From contig JASEVX010000007.1 in the NCBI GenBank assembly GCA_031761405.1, forward strand, positions 44,469,872 to 44,533,871: DNA of 64,000 nt, given 5' to 3'. Position 1 is the first letter of the stretch. The number at the start of each line of letters is the position of its first letter. Below the pieces are notes generated by a model. It searched no databases, had not been told where the DNA came from, and was given only the letters and a program-made list of their open reading frames with translations. Source of the stretch: Serripes groenlandicus. Its lineage: Eukaryota; Mollusca; Bivalvia; Cardiida; Cardiidae. Position numbers and translations under genes: made by a program. Shown here in pieces: positions 1 through 11,752 of the stretch.

Positions 1-411
1 GTTAGTTTACTGATTTCAGGATTTCTGTATTACAGGCTGTCATTCATCTATATTAAGTGCTTTAGATTTTCATTTCATATGCTAAAACCCTCATTTCGCT
101 TTCTAACTATATGTTGTTGGTGCTTACAGAAATTGTTTTGGTGAGAAATTATACATTACTTATGAAATTGTCATCAGAAGTTATGATATATTTTTTATGA
201 AATTATCTGTGTTCATGAATCTGTCATGACACAAATAATTATGTATCGTGACAAAGGCGATGGCGTGATATATGGGACATCAATTCATATTATCAGGGTG
301 ACTGATAGCATCCATGGGAATTATTGTTTTCTTGTCCCGAAGAAGTAGTGTTAATCTTCACAATACATGTAATGTAACTTGATTGTTTTTAGTGTTTGTG
401 TCTTAATTTGT
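1..411. other. AT-rich non-coding DNA
   Basis: No open frame of note, no recognisable repeat and no RNA gene were seen. It is probably intronic or intergenic. Confidence 0.5.
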
Positions 412-631
412 TTAACCCTTTCCCACATACAGGAGACGACCTTGAAAACATACCCGAAATTGTTTGGAAACTCCCTTTAAATGAAAGTACAATAATTGAA
501 TAGAGTTTAAAACATGGTGACAAAAGGAGAAATTGCTTGTTTTGAGCAATTTCTTCTTGTGTCGCCATGTTTTCAATAAGCTTTCTGCTGCAGAAGCGTC
601 AAAAAGCGTCTATATGAGGGAAAGGGTTTAA
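412..631 (+). mobile_element. MITE-1 copy, near full length
   Basis: The left end is TTAA followed by CCCTTTCCCACATACA; the right end is GAGGGAAAGGGTTTAA. The centre holds the imperfect palindrome AAATTGCTTGTTTTGAGCAA, flanked by the inverted segments ATGGTGACAAAAGGAG and TGTGTCGCCAT. Known: TTAA target duplications and CCC-starting ends are hallmarks of the piggyBac superfamily. Inferred: a non-autonomous piggyBac-type element. Confidence 0.8.
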
Positions 632-781
632 ATACTTCTAACATTTTGTCATATTCATAAAAATGTTACATTTGCAGATTGTTATGCCTTCTATTTATGA
701 AACGTGGGTAATTAAGATAAAACTTTGTCTGCCTCATTCATATCTCATTACAAATATCATTCTTATGGCATTAAATAGCCT

Positions 782-968
782 CTAACCACATACAACAAAT
801 CTGCAGCAGTTGACTTTGTAAACATATATGCAAAAATATGAAAAATCTCTGTAAATGAATGAATGATAACTGAATAGTCTAAAATATTTTGGCAAAAAGA
901 TATTGGTCTTTTTAAACCTCATCTGTTGCAGTAGTGTTAAAATGCATCAGTATTGTGGAGAGGGTTAA
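782..968 (+). mobile_element. MITE-1 copy, degenerate
   Basis: ACCACATACAACAAATCTGCAG begins the copy and GGAGAGGGTTAA ends it. The central hairpin has decayed, but the left-half spacing and the GTAAATGAATGAATGATAA block match better copies. Confidence 0.55.
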
Positions 969-1010
969 CTTTGTGCAATAAAATAGTATTCAGTCTTTTG
1001 TCAATTCCAA

Positions 1011-1235
1011 GTGGAAGACAGTGGTACAGTGGTAGAGTGGCGGCCTCTCGTACGAAAGGTCCTGGGTTTGTATCCCGTGATGAGCGGGTTCTGCTTTTGG
1101 GATGTGTCCACACAAACGGTGCGAGTGTGTGTACTGGTTATGATTCCAGCAAGCAGACATCTAGCATGATTTATATAAGCTTAAAGCTTGTTTCACAATT
1201 GATGTTAGGTAAGTAAGTTTAAACTAAGTTTAAAT
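1011..1235 (+). mobile_element. SINE-A, tRNA-derived, full length
   Basis: The body starts GTGGAAGACAGTGGTACAGT and ends in AAGTTTAAACTAAGTTTAAAT. A degenerate Pol III B box (GGTTTGTATCC) lies at 1065-1075. Perfect 8-bp target duplications (AATTCCAA) flank it at 1003-1010 and 1236-1243. A second copy at 45277 aligns along its length with a better B box. The head resembles a tRNA but is not a functional tRNA gene. Confidence 0.8.
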
Positions 1236-1334
1236 AATTCCAAATGTTTATGTTGAGCGTATCTGACAAAATCATTTGATCTTAAGTCATTAAATATGAT
1301 GGGACTTTTCTAATGATGTGTAATAGTTATTTTG

Positions 1335-1555
1335 TTAACCCTTTCCCACATACAACAAATCTGCTGCAGTTTTTTTTTAAAGCCTCTTATGTAAAGGTAT
1401 GAAAAAAATTATCTCTAAATATGAAAGTTTAATTATTGAATATAGTTGAAAACATTGTGTCTAAAGGAGAAATTGCTTATTATGCTTAATACAATGTTTT
1501 CAAAAGTCATCTCCTGCAAACTCGTCAAAATGTGTCTGTAGGTGGGGAATGGTTT
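1335..1555 (+). mobile_element. MITE-1 copy
   Basis: TTAACCCTTTCCCACATACA begins at 1335. The right end, GTGGGGAATGGTTTA, is mutated. The central palindrome is partly decayed. Confidence 0.7.
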
Positions 1556-1662
1556 ATCATTCATACAGTTATACCAGCATTTTGGTATTTACACATATAG
1601 TGGTCAAACGGGATTCAAAGTAAAGGCTTTTATATGCTATCCGTCTGTTCTCACAGTGTATA

Positions 1663-1849
1663 CCATATACGTCAGACGAATCTGCAACAAATGACTTTCG
1701 ATAACTGTGACAAATCAGCAGTTTCTACTTTTGCCACAATGTTTTCAAAATGATTCGATCGTATACTTTTGTTTTTAGAGATTTAACACATTTTATATGT
1801 AGATGTCATCTGCTGCAGATGTGACATATATGTGGGAAAGGCTTATTAA
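1663..1849 (+). mobile_element. MITE-1 copy, degenerate
   Basis: The family blocks GACGAATCTGCAACAAATGA, TTTTGCCACAATGTTTTC and CATCTGCTGCAGATGTG are recognisable, and the copy ends GTGGGAAAGGCTTA. Confidence 0.55.
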
Positions 1850-2054
1850 AGCCAATAAGAAATAAACTGTTTGTATTAAGTAAGTACTATGTTTTACATT
1901 TGTTAATATCTATTTGAAAGATTTTAAGAGTTTGTTGAGAATGTCACTAAAAAACAATTTGTTTAACTTAAGCACAATCAAGGTTATTATTATGTTTTAA
2001 TTTTTACTCAGGTTGGCAAATTGTAGCAATTGTATAATTTTAAAAGATTGGCTC

Positions 2055-2143
2055 AAATAAGCCTTTTGCCATAACGTTTTCTATTTATGCGAAGATGTTT
2101 TTAAAGTCATCTGTTACAGATCCACTTAATGTTGGAAAGGGTA
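2055..2143 (+). mobile_element. MITE-1 right-half fragment
   Basis: AAGCCTTTTGCCATAACGTTTTC through GTCATCTGTTACAG to GTTGGAAAGGGT matches the right half of the family; the left half is missing. Confidence 0.45.
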
Positions 2144-2218
2144 CTGTTGTCAATGTGAGCTTTGTTAGCTTCGATTACATATCTATAGTGTTTAGTTTAT
2201 ATTCACATTTTATAAAAT

Positions 2219-2449
2219 GAGCCGTTCATTGGAAAAGGTTCAAGTTGGCTTTTGTGAATAGTGTAAATGTAGATCAGTCTGTGCAAGATCTACACTGTTC
2301 ACATATTATGACTTACACAAACAAGCTTGTTAGACACTTCTATCAAGTTTTAGAGATTCTTTCAAGACGAAGCAGATAAATAGACTGCTCTGATCTGATC
2401 CTACACTGTTCAGAAATATCAACTTGTACTTTTTTCCACGGACCTGCTC
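2219..2449. mobile_element. T5 element, full length
   Basis: Left end GAGCCGTTCATTGGAAAAGG, then TTCAAGTTGGCTTTTGTGAA; right end TTCCACGGACCTGCTC preceded by TCAACTTGTAC. The two ends are imperfect inverted repeats of about 45 bp. Related copies lie at 14480, 26334, 32515, 33348 and 40154. There is no coding capacity. Confidence 0.65.
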
Positions 2450-2488
2450 ATATAGTGCTGGATCATACTGGGAAGAACTACTTCAAGG

Positions 2489-3260
2489 GTTCTATATGTA
2501 TTTCCAATTGTCATACACAGGAGAGAAAGGTTCTATATGTATTTCCAATTGTCATACACAGGAGAGAAAGGTTCTATATGTAATTTCCCACTGTCATTTT
2601 ATTTGAGAGAAAGGTTTTTTATGTAATTTCCAATTGTCATACATGGGAGAGAAAGGTTCTATATATAATTTCCAATTGTCATACACGGTAGAGAAAGGTT
2701 CTATATGTAATTTCCCATTGTCATTTCATTTGAGAGAAAGGTTCTATATGTAATTTCCAATTGTCATACATGGGAGAGAAAGGTTCTATATATAATTTCC
2801 AATTGTCATACACGGTAGAGAAAGGTTTCATTTGAGAGAAAGGTTCTATATGTAATTTCCAATTGTCATACATGGGAGAGAAAGGTTCTATATGTAATTT
2901 CCCATTGTCATTTCATTTGAGAGAAAGGTTCTATATGTCATTTCAAATTGTCATACATGGGAGAGAAAGGTTCTATATGTTATTTCCAATTGTCATACAT
3001 GGTAGAGAAAGGTTTCATTTGAGAGAAAGGTTCTACCGGTATATGTAATTTCCAATTGTCATACATGGGAGAGAAAGGTTCTATATGTAATTTCCCATTG
3101 TCATTTCATTTGAGAGAAAGGTTCTATATGTCATTTCAAATTGTCATACATGGGAGAGAAAGGTTCTATATGTTATTTCCAATTGTCATACATGGGAGAG
3201 AAAGGTTCTATATATAATTTCCAGTTGTCATACATGGGAGAGAAAGGTTCTATATGTAAT
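2489..3260 (+). repeat. 42-bp minisatellite, first block
   Basis: About 18 units built from TTCTATATGTAATTTCCAAT, TGTCATACATGGGAGAGAAAGG and the variant with TTTCATTTGAGAGAAAGG (43 bp). Short open frames here (MSYMGEKGSIC-like) arise because 42 is divisible by 3; they are not genes. The array resumes at 3888. Confidence 0.85.
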
Positions 3261-3887
3261 TATACCCCCAGATACGAAAGTATATGGGGGCTATATGGGA
3301 GTCACGCTTGTCGGTCGGTCGGTCCGTCTGTTGGTCTGGACATTTCTTGTGAACACTATTTCTCAGCAACCCTTGGTCACAATTCAATATAACTTCACAA
3401 GAATGATTGATACCAAGCCTAGTTGTGCATATTGTCGGCGTGTTGCACTCAAATTATTTTTAAATGAGTTATGGCCCCTTGAATTTCTCATACATAGTTG
3501 GTCTATAGACATTTCTTGTGAACACTATTTTTCAGCAACCCTTGGGTCAGAATTCAATATAACTTCACAAGAATGATTGATACCAAGCCTAGTTGTGCAT
3601 ATTGTCGGCGTGTTGCACTGGAATTATTTTTAAATGAGTTATGGCCCCTTGAATTTCTCATACATAGTTGGTCTGTAGCCATTTCTTGTGAACACTATTT
3701 CTCAGCAACCCTTGGTCACAATTCAATATAACTTCACAAGAATGATTGATACCAAGCCTAGTTGTGCATATTGTCGACGTGTTGCACTCAAATTATTTTT
3801 AAATGAATTATGGCCCCTTGAATTTCTCAATCATATGTATATTGTCAGGCACCAGCTGGGGGTATTCATCACCTTCAGTGATATTTC
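3261..3887. mobile_element. Insertion with palindromic TATACCCCCA end and three 170-bp repeats
   Basis: The block starts with the imperfect palindrome TATACCCCCAGATACGAAAG / TATATGGGGGCTATA (3261-3295), then a GTCGGTCGGTCGGTCCGTC stretch. Three tandem units of 169-170 bp follow, with CATTTCTTGTGAACAC at 3341, 3510 and 3680. It interrupts the 42-bp array, which continues on the far side. Similar CGGTCGGTCCGTC-bearing repeats are common in mollusc DNA; the family is not identified. Confidence 0.6.
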
Positions 3888-4015
3888 TAGTTTACAATTG
3901 TCATACACAGGAGAGAAAGGTTCTTTATGTAATATTTCCAATTGTCATACACGGGAGAGAAAGGTTCAATATATATGTTATTTCCCATTTTCATTTCATT
4001 TGAGAGAAAAGCAGT
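3888..4015 (+). repeat. 42-bp minisatellite, second block
   Basis: Three diverged units (CAATTGTCATACACAGGAGA, TTGTCATACACGGGAGAGAA, TTTCATTTGAGAGAAAAG) continue the array seen before the insertion at 3261. Confidence 0.75.
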
Positions 4016-4680
4016 ATAGCTACATTATGTGTTCATAACTTCTTACCCTGATCTAAAGTTAATTGAGCAGCCTCTGGCGGTTTTGAGTTTTATTGCAGCC
4101 TGTGACATGATCACTCAGAGGGATTATGTTAGAAACACTATTTATTCAGAGTACAATTCTATTTTTCGTCATTAGATACATGTGGGTCTATACTGCATGC
4201 TAGCGGGAAAGTGAAAGCTGGTGTGACCGTGAGTATCCACATAATCTGTTGAGTCTTCATAGAAACAATAAGACTCAAAATCGCTAGAATTTTAAATTTC
4301 AATACATGTGTAACACAAGTATCGCAACTTTTTTAGATGCTTTCTGTATTGTGTTTTGAGATTTTACTTTCAAAACCCTGACTTTATTATGTTGATAATT
4401 TGAAACGTTTTTAAATAAATGAATATTTTTTGTTTACAACTTTGTGTGAGTTTGACCAATTATTATTTTCTATACAAAAGGGCCATAAGAGGAGCTTGTG
4501 CATTACTACCCCCAACCCTTGCCATGCTGACCTTAAGGGACCACATCTCTGCTGCCTGCCTGCCTGTCCGCAGAGCCTTCACTTATTGAACTATTTGCAG
4601 TCGTCACATTGTAGTTAACTCTGTAGTACCATTATCGCTTGCACTACTTACACGAAAGAATCGAAGAAACAAGTGACTTA
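4016..4680. other. Non-coding stretch, nothing recognised
   Basis: Only short open frames occur, and no element ends were found. Confidence 0.4.
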
Positions 4681-4689
4681 AAGCCTAAA

Positions 4690-5340
4690 CATACTGAGGG
4701 AAAAGTCAATGACGATTGATTGGAGTGGCACCCCGTTTTTGACAGTGTTTGTCGAGCCCGCTTGCTGTTGCAATAGCGGTTCGATGTATGAACGTGAGTC
4801 AATCCGAACCTTGGCCGGCCCGCATTGTAACCATGCATCATAGGATTTCCAAGAATCTTTCACCGTGATGAAGTGGCGTGTCACGCACAAGACCCAGACC
4901 TGTTCCTCAAATGTCAAGGTCACTCTTAGAGGTCAAAGATAATCATGAGTACTGTTTGATAGGACTACCTTGTAAGGTCCAACATTTCGACCATGCATCG
5001 TAGGATTACCAAGCTACTGGGCACATATGATCACCATGATGAGGCGAAGTGTTGCACACAAGGGAAATTGTTCTTTTAATGGCGATTCGATGTGCGTCCG
5101 TCTGTCAGAACCTTGTCCGGCCCGCATCTTAACCATGCACCATAGGATTTCAAAGATACTGTGTCTTCCATGTATGACAAACGTTCACCATGATGAGGCG
5201 GCGTGTCGCGCAAAAGACCCATGCCTGTACCTTTACGGTCAAGGTCAACATGAGAAACCATGCATCATAAATAGGATAACCAAGCTACTGGGCACACGTG
5301 TTCACCATGATGAGGTGATGGTGGCAGAAGTTAAAACAAG
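4690..5340. repeat. Degenerate tandem repeat, about 130-160 bp
   Basis: The motif CCATGCATCATAGGATT recurs four times (about 4832, 4992, 5135, 5261), each followed by CACCATGATGAGGCGGCGTG-like sequence and 'AAGGTCAA' blocks. A 148-codon frame through it (5027-5473) is made of repeat and is not taken as a gene. The composition, with TTGGCCGGCCCGCAT, is typical of repetitive bivalve DNA. Confidence 0.55.
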
Positions 5341-5963
5341 TTTTGCAAAAGGAGACTGTTCTCTTTTAACCCTTTCTCACTTGAAGACGTGCGTTGATGC
5401 ATATCCAGCAGACACTGTGTCATTACTGTTCTACAGTTGGATTCTGTGTCGGCTACACTTATTTGTTTGGTAAACATCTCAATAAGATCTTAACAAAATC
5501 TCACTTGCTTTTGGTTTCCTATGTTTTTGTCCACTATGACAAAACTTCTCTACATAATTAATGTCCACATTCCAAATTTGGGATTGAAGTACCAAAACGC
5601 AAAATATTCCGTTATTAAAAGATATTCAGTTTAAGGAGTTATTATTTAATGAGGATAAGTACATGTGTCTTTCAATACATGCGTCAAAACATACTAAAAA
5701 TGATGTATGTTAAACTTCAGAATAATATATCGACAGTATGTTGGGTAATTATACACTTTACAACCACTTCAATATCGCAGAAGGCCCTTAATTAACTGCT
5801 TTAAGGTTAACTCTTTGTCAGTCTGTGTTGGAATTGAATGGTAGAGCACTACGTCTGTGACAAAAACCTTTGGAGCGGGATCGACATTTTGTCTGTGGGC
5901 ATCTTGTTTTCATGACCCCCAGTTCACCTAATCATGATGATCTCACGACCCCTTGATTGATAG
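5341..5963. other. Non-coding stretch between repeats
   Basis: A weak MITE-1-like start (TTAACCCTTTCTCACTTGAA, 5357) has no matching right end. Nothing else is recognised. Confidence 0.35.
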
Positions 5964-8900
5964 TCATCACATTGACCTCCCTTGTTGTACCCGAAATAGA
6001 CAATGCAATACTGTGAAACTACACTTCACGACTGAGTGAATAGGTAGTAAGGACCATCACATTGACCTCCATTGTTGTACCCAAAATGGACAATGCAATA
6101 CTGTGAAACTACACTTTATGACCGAGTGAATTGTTAGTAGGGAATATCACATTGACCTCCCTTGTTGTACCCGAAATGAACAATGCAATAATGTGAAACT
6201 ACACTTTATGACTGAGTGAATTGTTAGTAAGGACCATCACATTGACCTCCCTTGTTGTAACCGAAATAGACAATGCAATACTGTGAATGAATGAATGTAT
6301 ATTATTTATGGCGCATCGACAGCTAAGGTCATTTAGCGCGCAATTAAAAATTTAATTATTCATGATCCCTGGGTAAACAAACCAGTACTAGGCTAGAAAA
6401 TGTGCCTTGCCTAAGGGCACTCCATCATGACTGTAGTGCTGCGATGCAATACTGTGAGACTACACTTCATGACTGAGTGAATTGTTAGTAGGGATCATTA
6501 CATTGACGTCCCTTGTTGTACCCAAAATGGACAATGCAATACTGTGAGACTACACTTCATGACTGAGTGAATAGGTAGTAAGGACCATCACATTGACCTC
6601 CATTGTTGTACCCGAAATGGACAATGCAATACTGTGAAACTACACTTCATGACTGAGTGAATTGTTAGTAGGGAATATCACATTGACCTCCCTTGTTGTA
6701 CCCGAAATGGACAATGCAATACTGTGGAACTACACTTCATGACTGAGTGAATTGTTAGTAAGGACCATCACATTGACCTCCCTTGTTGTACCCGAAATGG
6801 ACAATGCAATACTGTGAAACTACACTTTATGACTGAGTGAATATGTAGTAAGGACCATCACATTGACCTCCCTTGTTGTACCCGAAATGGACAATGCAAT
6901 ACTGTGAAACTAGACTTCACGACTGAGTGAATTGTTAGTAAGGACCATCACATTGACCTCCCTTGTTGTACCCGAAATGGACAATGCAATACTGTGAAAC
7001 TACACTTTATGACTGAGTGAATAGGTAGTAAGGACCATCACATTGACCTCCCTTGTTGTACCCGAAATAGACAATGCAATACTGTGAAACTACACTTCAC
7101 GACTGAGTGAATTGTTAGTAAGGACCATCACATTGACCTCCCTTGTTGTACCCGAAATGGACAATGCAATACTGTGAAACTACACTTTATGACTGAGTGA
7201 ATAGGTAGTAAGGACCATCACATTGACCTCCCTTGTTGTACCCGAAATAGACAATGCAATACTGTGAAACTACACTTCACGACTGAGTGAATTGTTAGTA
7301 AGGACCATCACATTGACCTCCCTTGTTGTACCCGAAATAGACAATGCAATACTGTGAAACTACACTTCATGACTGAGTGAATAGGTAGTAAGGACCATCA
7401 CATTGACCTCCCTTGTTGTACCCGAAATGGACAATGCAATACTGTGAAACTACACTTTATGACTGAGTGAATATGTAGTAAGGACCATCACATTGACCTC
7501 CCTTGTTGTACCCGAAATAGACAATGCAATACTGTGAAACTACACTTCACGACTGAGTGAATTGTTAGTAAGGACCATCACATTGACCTCCCTTGTTGTA
7601 CCCGAAATAGACAATGCAATACTGTGAAACTACACTTCATGACTGAGTGAATAGGTAGTAAGGACCATCACATTGACCTCCCTTGTTGTACCCGAAATGG
7701 ACAATGCAATACTGTGAAACTACACTTTATGACTGAGTGAATATGTAGTAAGGACCATCACATTGACCTACCTTGTTGTACCCGAAATAGACAATGCAAT
7801 ACTGTGAAACTACACTTCACGACTGAGTGAATTGTTAGTAAGGACCATCACATTGACCTCCCTTGTTGTACCCGAAATAGACAATGCAATACTGTGAAAC
7901 TACACTTCATGACTGAGTGAATAGGTAGTAAGGATCATCACATTGACCTCCCTTGTTGTACCCGAAATAGACAATGCAATACTGTGGGACTACACTTCGT
8001 GACTGAGTGAATTGTTAGTAGGGAATATCACATTGACCTCCCTTGTTGTACCCGAAATGGACAAAGCAATACTGTGGAACGAACTACACTTCATGACTGA
8101 GTGAATATGTAGTAGGGACCATCACATTGACCTCCCTTGTTGTACCCGAAATGGACAATGCAATACTGTGAAACTACACTTCATGACTGAATAAATTGTT
8201 AGTAGGGAATATCACATTGACCTCCCTTGTTGTACCCGAAATAGACAATGCAATACTGTGAAACTACACTTCATGACTGAATAAATTGTTAGTAGGGAAT
8301 ATCGGATTGACCTCTCTTGTTGTACCCGAAATGAACAATGCAATAATGTGAAACTACACTTCGTGACTGAGTGAATTGGTAGTATGGACCAACACATTGA
8401 CCTCCCTTGTTGTACTCGAAACGGACAATGCAATACTGTGAAACTACACTTCATGACTGAATAAATTGTTAGTAGGGAATATCACATTGACCTCCCTTGT
8501 TGTACCCGAAATAGACAATGCAATACTGTGAAACTACACTTCATGACTGAATAAATTGTTAGTAGGGAATATCACATTGACCTCCCTTGTTGTACCCGAA
8601 ATGAACAATGCAATAATGTGAAACTACACTTCGTGACTGAGTGAATTGGTAGTATGGAATATCACATTGACCTCCCTTGTTGTACTCGAAACGGACAATG
8701 CAATACTGTGAAACTACACTTCATGACTGAGTGAATAGGTAGTAAGGAACATCACATTGTCCTCCCTTGTTGTACCCGAAATGGACAATGCAATACTGTG
8801 CGACTATACTTCATGACTGAATGAATCGGTAGTAAGGACCATCACATTGACCTCCCTTGTTGTACCCGAAATGGACAATGCAATACTGTGCGACTATAAT

Positions 8901-10272
8901 TCATGACTGAATGAAACGGTAGTAAGGACCATCACATTGACCTCCCTTGTTGTACCCGAAATGGACAATGCAATACTGTGAAACTACACTTTATGACTTA
9001 GTGAATAGGTAGTAAGGACCATCACATTGACCTCCCTTGTTGTACCCGAAATGGACAATGCAATACTGTGAGACTACACTTCATGACTGAGTGAATAGGT
9101 AGTAAGGACCATCACATTGACCTCCCTTGTTGTACCCGAAATGGACAATGCAATACTGTGAAACTACACTTTATGACTGAGTAAATAGGTAGTAAGGACC
9201 ATCACATTGACCTCCCTTGTTGTACCCGAAATGGACAATGCAATACTGTGAGACTACACTTCATGACTGAGTGAATAGGTAGTAAGGAACATCACATTGT
9301 CCTCCCTTGTTGTACCCGAAATGGACAATGCAATACTGTGCGACTATACTTCATGACTGAATGAATCGGTAGTAAGGACCATCACATTGACCTCCCTTGT
9401 TGTACCCGAAATGGACAATGCAATACTGTGCGACTATACTTCATGACTGAATGAAACGGTAGTAAGGACCATCACATTGACCTCCCTTGTTGTACCCGAA
9501 ATAGACAATGCAATACTGTGAAACTACACTTCATGACTGAGTGAATAGGTAGTAAGGACCATCACATTGACCTCCCTTGTTGTACCCGAAATGGACAATG
9601 CAAAACTGTGAGACTACACTTCATGACTGAGTGAATATGTAGTAAGGACCATCACATTGACCTCCCTTGTTGTACCCGAAATGGACAATGCAATACTGTG
9701 AAACTACACTTTATGACTGAGTGAATAGGTAGTAAGGACCATCACACTGACCTCCCTTGTTGTACCCGAAATAGACAATGCAATACTGTGAAACTACACT
9801 TTATGACTGAGTGAATATGTAGTAAGGACCATCACATTGACCTCCCTTGTTGTACCCGAAATGGACAATGCAATACTGTGAAACTACACTTTATGACTGA
9901 GTGAATATGTAGTAAGGACCATCACATAGACCTCCCTTGTTGTACCCGAAACGGACAATGCAATACTGTGGAACTACACTTTATGACTGAGTGAATAGGT
10001 AGTAAGGACCATCACATTGACCTCCCTTGTTGTACCCGAAATTGACAATGCAATAATGTGAGACTACACTTTATGACTGAGTGAATAGGTAGTAAGGACC
10101 ATCACATTGTCCTCCCTTGTTGTACTCGAAACGGACAATGCAATACTGTGGAACTACACTTCATGACTGAATGAATTTGTAGTAGGAACCATCACATTGA
10201 CCTCCCTTGTTGTACCCGAAATGGACAATGCAATAATGTGCAACTACACTTCATGACTGAATGAATCGGTAT
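5964..10272 (+). repeat. 90-bp satellite array, about 46 units
   Basis: The unit reads AGGACCATCACATTGACCTC, CCTTGTTGTACCCGAAAT, GGACAATGCAATACTGTG, AAACTACACTTCATGACTGA and GTGAATAGGTAGTA. Spacing is 90 bp through nearly the whole block. A 157-bp foreign segment (6286-6442) interrupts it near the left edge. In the middle (6480-8011) units alternate by their spacer (ATTGTTAGTA, ATAGGTAGTA, ATATGTAGTA), giving higher-order repeats of 180 and 270 bp. There is no gene in it; open frames are repeat-encoded. Confidence 0.93.
6286..6442. mobile_element. Insertion in the satellite, SINE-C-like fragment
   Basis: The segment GGCGCATCGACAGCTAAGGT ... ATCCCTGGGTAAACAAACCA ... CTTGCCTAAGGGCACTCCAT interrupts the 90-bp array. 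The second half matches the SINE-C-like sequence at 14117-14190 (ATCCCTGGGAATCAAACCAG, CCCGAGGGCACTCAACCATG). Its exact boundaries are uncertain. Confidence 0.5.
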
Positions 10273-10675
10273 GTGGTTGTTATGTGATGTTTGTATATGG
10301 AAATAAATGAACACATATAGCCGTTTGACTTCAACTTGTCTTACATGGTCATTATTATGTCATAAATCCATCATATGCACCCTGCTCTTCTTTGATGTTA
10401 AAGGTCTCACTACTCTATCATCAGCATGTTTGTTAATAAATTTCACGAATCTACCTTTTGTTAATGGAGTGTAATATGTTTGTAGTTTTAAGAATTACAT
10501 ACTGCCATGTTTGACATGTAATATTTTGTATGTTTCAAGTTTGTGATGTTTGTATTATTTTTTAAACTTGTTGCCACATGGGTCTTTGGGTTTCTGGTTA
10601 AATAGATAAACTATACCTATCAAAAATCTACATTTGCTGACGGAAGCTTTCAACAAGCTTATATAAGTAATATGT
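10273..10675. other. Non-coding stretch; T5 fragment at the right end
   Basis: Mostly unique AT-rich DNA. From about 10640, CAACAAGCTTATATAAGTAA and ATATGTGAACAATGTAGATC match the interior of T5 elements in reverse orientation. Confidence 0.4.
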
Positions 10676-11171
10676 GAACAATGTAGATCTTGATCAGAAT
10701 GTGCTGATGAGCATGTAAGACCCTTTCAAATGCAAAAGCTGACCGAATCAATTATGAAGACCTAGGATTGAAGGGAATAAAACGGCATTCTTATTAATAA
10801 TAATAATAATAATAATAATACTTTATTTATAGATGGTGACTCATTTAGCCATTGGCTATTTTACAATGAGGCCATCTTAATAGCTATCATAAAGAAACAT
10901 ACAATGATGAAACAATTAATTGCGAACAATGTAGATCTTGATCAGAATGTGCTGATGAGCATGTAAGACCCTTTCAAATGCAAAAGCTGACCGAATCAAT
11001 TATGAAGACCTAGGATTGAAGGGAATAAAACGGCATTCTTATTAATAATAATAATAATAATAATAATACTTTATTTATAGATGGTGACTCATTTAGCCAT
11101 TGGCTATTTTACAATGAGGCCATCTTAATAGCTATCATAAAGAAACATACAATGATGAAACAATTAATTGC
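10676..11171. repeat. Perfect tandem duplication of 248 bp
   Basis: GAACAATGTAGATCTTGATC starts at 10676 and again at 10924; the two copies appear identical through AACAATTAATTG. Each contains a (TAA)n microsatellite followed by TACTTTATTTATAGATGGTG, the reverse complement of a retroposon tail. The second copy abuts a 21-C run. Confidence 0.9.
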
Positions 11172-11191
11172 CCCCCCCCCCCCCCCCCCCC
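11171..11191. repeat. Poly-C tract (21 C)
   Basis: An uninterrupted run of C directly after the 248-bp duplication. Its length is likely unreliable in sequencing. Confidence 0.9.
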
Positions 11192-11456
11192 TAACATCAA
11201 AAATGAAGAAAACGTCAATTGTGATACAGAAGCGTCACAAGTGAACAAGAAGAGTAAATAATGTATCAACCTTGTATGTGATACATGAAATTAAAGTGTT
11301 TGCTGAAAAACAAGTTACCCACATGTACTGTGACTAACTTTTTAGAAGTAATGCATATTACACAGGATCTATCTTAATGCATTTGATAAAACAAAATGAT
11401 GTTGAATTGCTTTTTTTTTAACTTGTGAGTACTATAATAATGAAAGAAAGACTCGT

Positions 11457-11752
11457 GATTTACAGAAGATGACGTTTTGAAACAATGTGCTTTAAAATTG
11501 CACACTTAAATTTTGTAAGATTTGAAAGGAACCTAATGTTTGAAGGTATGGCATTCCATATATGTACACCAGAAAAGTGTAGGCTTTTTTTTAATAGTTC
11601 TGTAGATGGTTTCGGACAAGAAAGGTTATTATTTGAAACCGAGCGTAAATGGTAAGTATTGGTTGACTGTGAAGAAAACATATCGGTTATATATCCAGGT
11701 GTTTGTCCATTCATAGCTTTGTATATCAATATTGATTTATTGTATTCTAGTC
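11457..11752 (-). pseudogene. Non-LTR retrotransposon (LINE) C-terminal fragment
   Basis: On the minus strand an open frame encodes about 98 residues with the pattern typical of the extreme C-terminus of LINE ORF2 proteins (CR1/L2/Jockey-like): RLEYNKSILIYKAMNG near the start, a YHLRS segment, then WNAIPSNIRFLSNLTKFK and a basic end. In known families this region lies downstream of the reverse transcriptase. The RT core itself is absent, so the copy is 5'-truncated, the usual outcome of target-primed reverse transcription. The sequence to the left, ending in ATAAATAAAGTATTATTATT read on the minus strand (about 11041-11075), fits as its 3' UTR and (ATT)n tail. Confidence 0.75.

Noticed and set aside
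1011..1100. A tRNA gene
   Set aside because: The B box is degenerate, the cloverleaf does not close, and target duplications show it is the head of a SINE; the same holds for 45277.
5027..5473. 148-codon plus-strand frame
   Set aside because: Composed of the 130-160-bp degenerate repeat; no domain.
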